Assembly: GCA_045402695.1 (NCBI GenBank)
Contig: JAWPNA010000252.1
Location: forward strand, 1 to 6,463
Direction of reading: 5' to 3'
Origin: JAWPNA01 sp045402695
GTDB taxonomy: Bacteria; Acidobacteriota; Polarisedimenticolia; JACPZX01; DASXTC01
DNA length: 6,463 bases
A program made the position numbers and the translations under genes. The notes below the pieces were generated by a model. The model saw only the letters and a list, made by a program, of their open reading frames with translations. It was not told the origin of the DNA and made no database searches. Positions 5,409 to 6,463 of the stretch are shown in pieces (positions within the stretch are counted from its first letter, which is position 1; each line of letters starts with the position of its first letter).

Positions 5409-5438
5409 GGGATTTTCCGGGAGGGAAGTCCGGTCTCT
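5409..5438 (+). promoter_or_regulatory. ECF-type promoter of the doxX operon
   Basis: GGGATT (5409-5414), then exactly 18 bases, then GTCTCT (5433-5438). Expected transcript start is about 5444-5448, giving a 30-base leader to the doxX ATG. It has the same spacing and the same -10 hexamer as the minus-strand element upstream of the sigma gene. Confidence 0.55.
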
Positions 5439-5477
5439 AAGGGTGAGTCCTAACGTTCACTCTTTGGAGGTCCAATC

Positions 5478-6056
5478 ATGAGTCAGAATTCGATGACGCA
5501 ACACGCTACCAACACTCTCCGCTCCTCCGCCTTGGCAGTCTCGGCACAGGCGACCCACCGCTCCTCGGCGCACGGTATCGGCGAGCGGCTTCGCCGGATC
5601 GCTTTCAGCACCGCACCACCGGCTACCCTTCTCGTGCGCAGCATCGTAGGAGCGGTGTTCCTCCTGGAGGGGATCCTGAAGTTCATCAACCCCCAGGAGC
5701 TGGGCGTTGGTCGCTTCACCAAGATCGGGATCCCCTTTCCTTCCTTCTTCGCTCCCTTCGACGGGGCCTTCGAGATCGGGTGCGGGGTTCTCCTGATCCT
5801 GGGGCTGATGACACGCCTGGGCGCGATTCCGATGATCATCAACATGATCGTGGCCATCACGTCCACCAAGATCCCGCTTCTGCTCCACGATGGATTCTGG
5901 AAGGCGGCCCATGAAGCCCGCCTGGACTTCACGATGCTCCTCGGCTGCATCTTTCTTCAGCTGGTGGGGTCCGGACCTCTTTCGCTCGACTCGCTCCTGG
6001 CGGCTCGGACTGGAAGCAAGCCCTCCGGCTCCGGCCGGGCGCAAGACGGAAATTGA
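5478..6056 (+). CDS. DoxX family membrane protein
   Basis: A 192-residue inner-membrane protein of the DoxX/DoxD superfamily. An unusually long polar N-terminus (1-45, Ser/Thr/Ala-rich) precedes four hydrophobic segments: about 48-66 (LLVRSIVGAVFLLEGILKF), 89-110 (SFFAPFDGAFEIGCGVLLIL...), 113-136 (LGAIPMIINMIVAITSTKIP) and 150-170. Family hallmarks are the EG.LKF end of helix 1, the G..FP.FFAPF.G.FEI.CG segment and the loop with LLHDGFW and an acidic/His patch. Relatives include the small subunit of archaeal thiosulfate:quinone oxidoreductase and a mycobacterial DoxX that works with SodA and SseA in thiol/oxidative stress; the substrate here is unknown. Start is ATG 5478 with GGAGG seven bases upstream. 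The next gene begins 33 bp downstream, so the two are likely one operon under the 5409-5438 promoter. Confidence 0.88.
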   Translation: MSQNSMTQHATNTLRSSALAVSAQATHRSSAHGIGERLRRIAFSTAPPATLLVRSIVGAVFLLEGILKFINPQELGVGRFTKIGIPFPSFFAPFDGAFEIGCGVLLILGLMTRLGAIPMIINMIVAITSTKIPLLLHDGFWKAAHEARLDFTMLLGCIFLQLVGSGPLSLDSLLAARTGSKPSGSGRAQDGN

Positions 6057-6089
6057 AACGACCCAGAACATTTTTCTCAGGAGGAACTC

Positions 6090-6463
6090 ATGAAGAACGT
6101 GTCAATTCTGGCGATGATGGTGACTGGATTACTGATCTCAAACGCTCCCGGGCGGAGCCTGGGCAGCGAGAGCGCCTCACAGGCCGGGGCAAGGGCGGCT
6201 GCTGGAATGGCATCGGAACATTCCATGGCCGGCGCGGGCGCCTCGGGCATGGAACAGACGGTGGAGGTCCGGTTGACCGAGTACCGGATCGAGATGCCCC
6301 TTCAATTGCACGCCGGTCCGACGCTGTTCAAGGTGACCAACGTCGGGGGAATGTTCCACCGTTTCGAGGTCGAGGGAAAGGGGATCGAGAAACAGGTCCA
6401 ATCCGGCCTGGATGCGGGTCAGACGAAGACGTTGAAGCTGGACCTGAAACCGGGCGCTTATGA
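6090..6463 (+). CDS. Secreted cupredoxin-like protein (3' partial)
   Basis: 124 residues are visible before the right edge. ATG 6090 has AGGAGG five bases upstream. Residues 1-25 are a signal peptide-like segment (MKNVSILAMMVTGLLISNA). Residues 26-56 are a Gly/Ala-rich linker that carries M40, H44, M46 and M54. The domain from about 57 resembles EfeO-like/plastocyanin-type cupredoxins: VEVRLTEYRIEMP, HAGPTLFKVTNVGGMFHRFEVEG with H90 at the place of the first copper-ligand His, and GLDAGQTKTLKLDLKPGAY. In the family the next strand brings the Cys, second His and Met ligands, which fall outside the window, so copper binding cannot be confirmed. It is probably a periplasmic electron carrier or metal-handling protein, co-transcribed with doxX. 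Confidence 0.82.
   Translation, partial: MKNVSILAMMVTGLLISNAPGRSLGSESASQAGARAAAGMASEHSMAGAGASGMEQTVEVRLTEYRIEMPLQLHAGPTLFKVTNVGGMFHRFEVEGKGIEKQVQSGLDAGQTKTLKLDLKPGAY

Larger units (their letters stand above)
5144..5477. other. Divergent control region between sigma gene and doxX
   Basis: These 334 bp separate the sigma operon from the doxX operon. They hold the two opposed ECF-type promoter candidates (5356-5385 and 5409-5438). GGGATTT occurs three times on the plus strand, at 5371, 5399 and 5409; only the last has a GTC box at the right distance. The minus-strand -35 lies in an imperfect inverted repeat (GGGATTTTTATTCCC, 5371-5385). The stretch 5144-5350 would be a leader of about 205 bases if the sigma protein starts at 5143. 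No other gene was found. Confidence 0.55.

Noticed and set aside
5457..6071. Minus-strand 204-codon frame antisense to doxX
   Set aside because: Composition and lack of motifs indicate a shadow; the plus strand shows DoxX helices and a strong Shine-Dalgarno sequence.

Overview
The window is high-GC DNA that looks like a Gram-negative chromosome, most likely Pseudomonadota or Acidobacteriota. That guess rests on gene content: an LssY-type C-terminal domain, a GlcD/D2HGDH-type flavoenzyme, an ECF sigma factor with a membrane ZAS anti-sigma factor, and proteins with export signals. The sequence alone does not settle the phylum. There is no tRNA, rRNA, CRISPR array or intact insertion sequence.

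Layout. (1) Positions 2-412, plus strand: the C-terminal end of an LssY-domain protein cut by the window edge. (2) Positions 555-1943, minus strand and convergent with it: an FAD-linked D-2-hydroxyacid dehydrogenase. (3) About 365 bp of divergent intergenic DNA with two short palindromes. (4) Positions 2308-3039, plus strand: an unrecognised exported protein with a small beta-rich domain and two glycine-rich hydrophobic segments. (5) Positions 3081-3483, plus strand: two very small genes in the same frame, separated by three tandem stop codons. Each begins a few bases after the same 14-bp sequence; the second encodes a peptidoglycan-binding-like mini-protein. (6) Positions 3568-3804, plus strand: a remnant holding only the second half of a cyclic-nucleotide-binding domain. 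(7) Positions 3805-5143, minus strand: a two-gene unit, ECF sigma factor then ZAS anti-sigma factor, translationally coupled. (8) Positions 5478-6463, plus strand and divergent from the sigma gene: a DoxX-family membrane protein followed by a secreted cupredoxin-like protein cut by the right edge.

The most coherent system is on the right. The space between the sigma gene and doxX carries two oppositely oriented promoter-like elements of one design, GGGAAT-N18-GTCTCT on the minus strand and GGGATT-N18-GTCTCT on the plus strand. The simplest reading is that the ECF sigma factor transcribes its own operon and the divergent doxX-cupredoxin operon, with the membrane anti-sigma factor holding it in check until an envelope signal, perhaps redox or metal related, is sensed. 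This is inferred from spacing and motif match and has not been demonstrated.

The middle part (3081-3804) is the least ordinary. It holds two tiny genes that lack Shine-Dalgarno sequences and share an identical start-proximal motif, a combined promoter/terminator-like segment, and a truncated gene abutting the anti-sigma gene. It looks like a small site of rearrangement or gene loss between two ordinary blocks.
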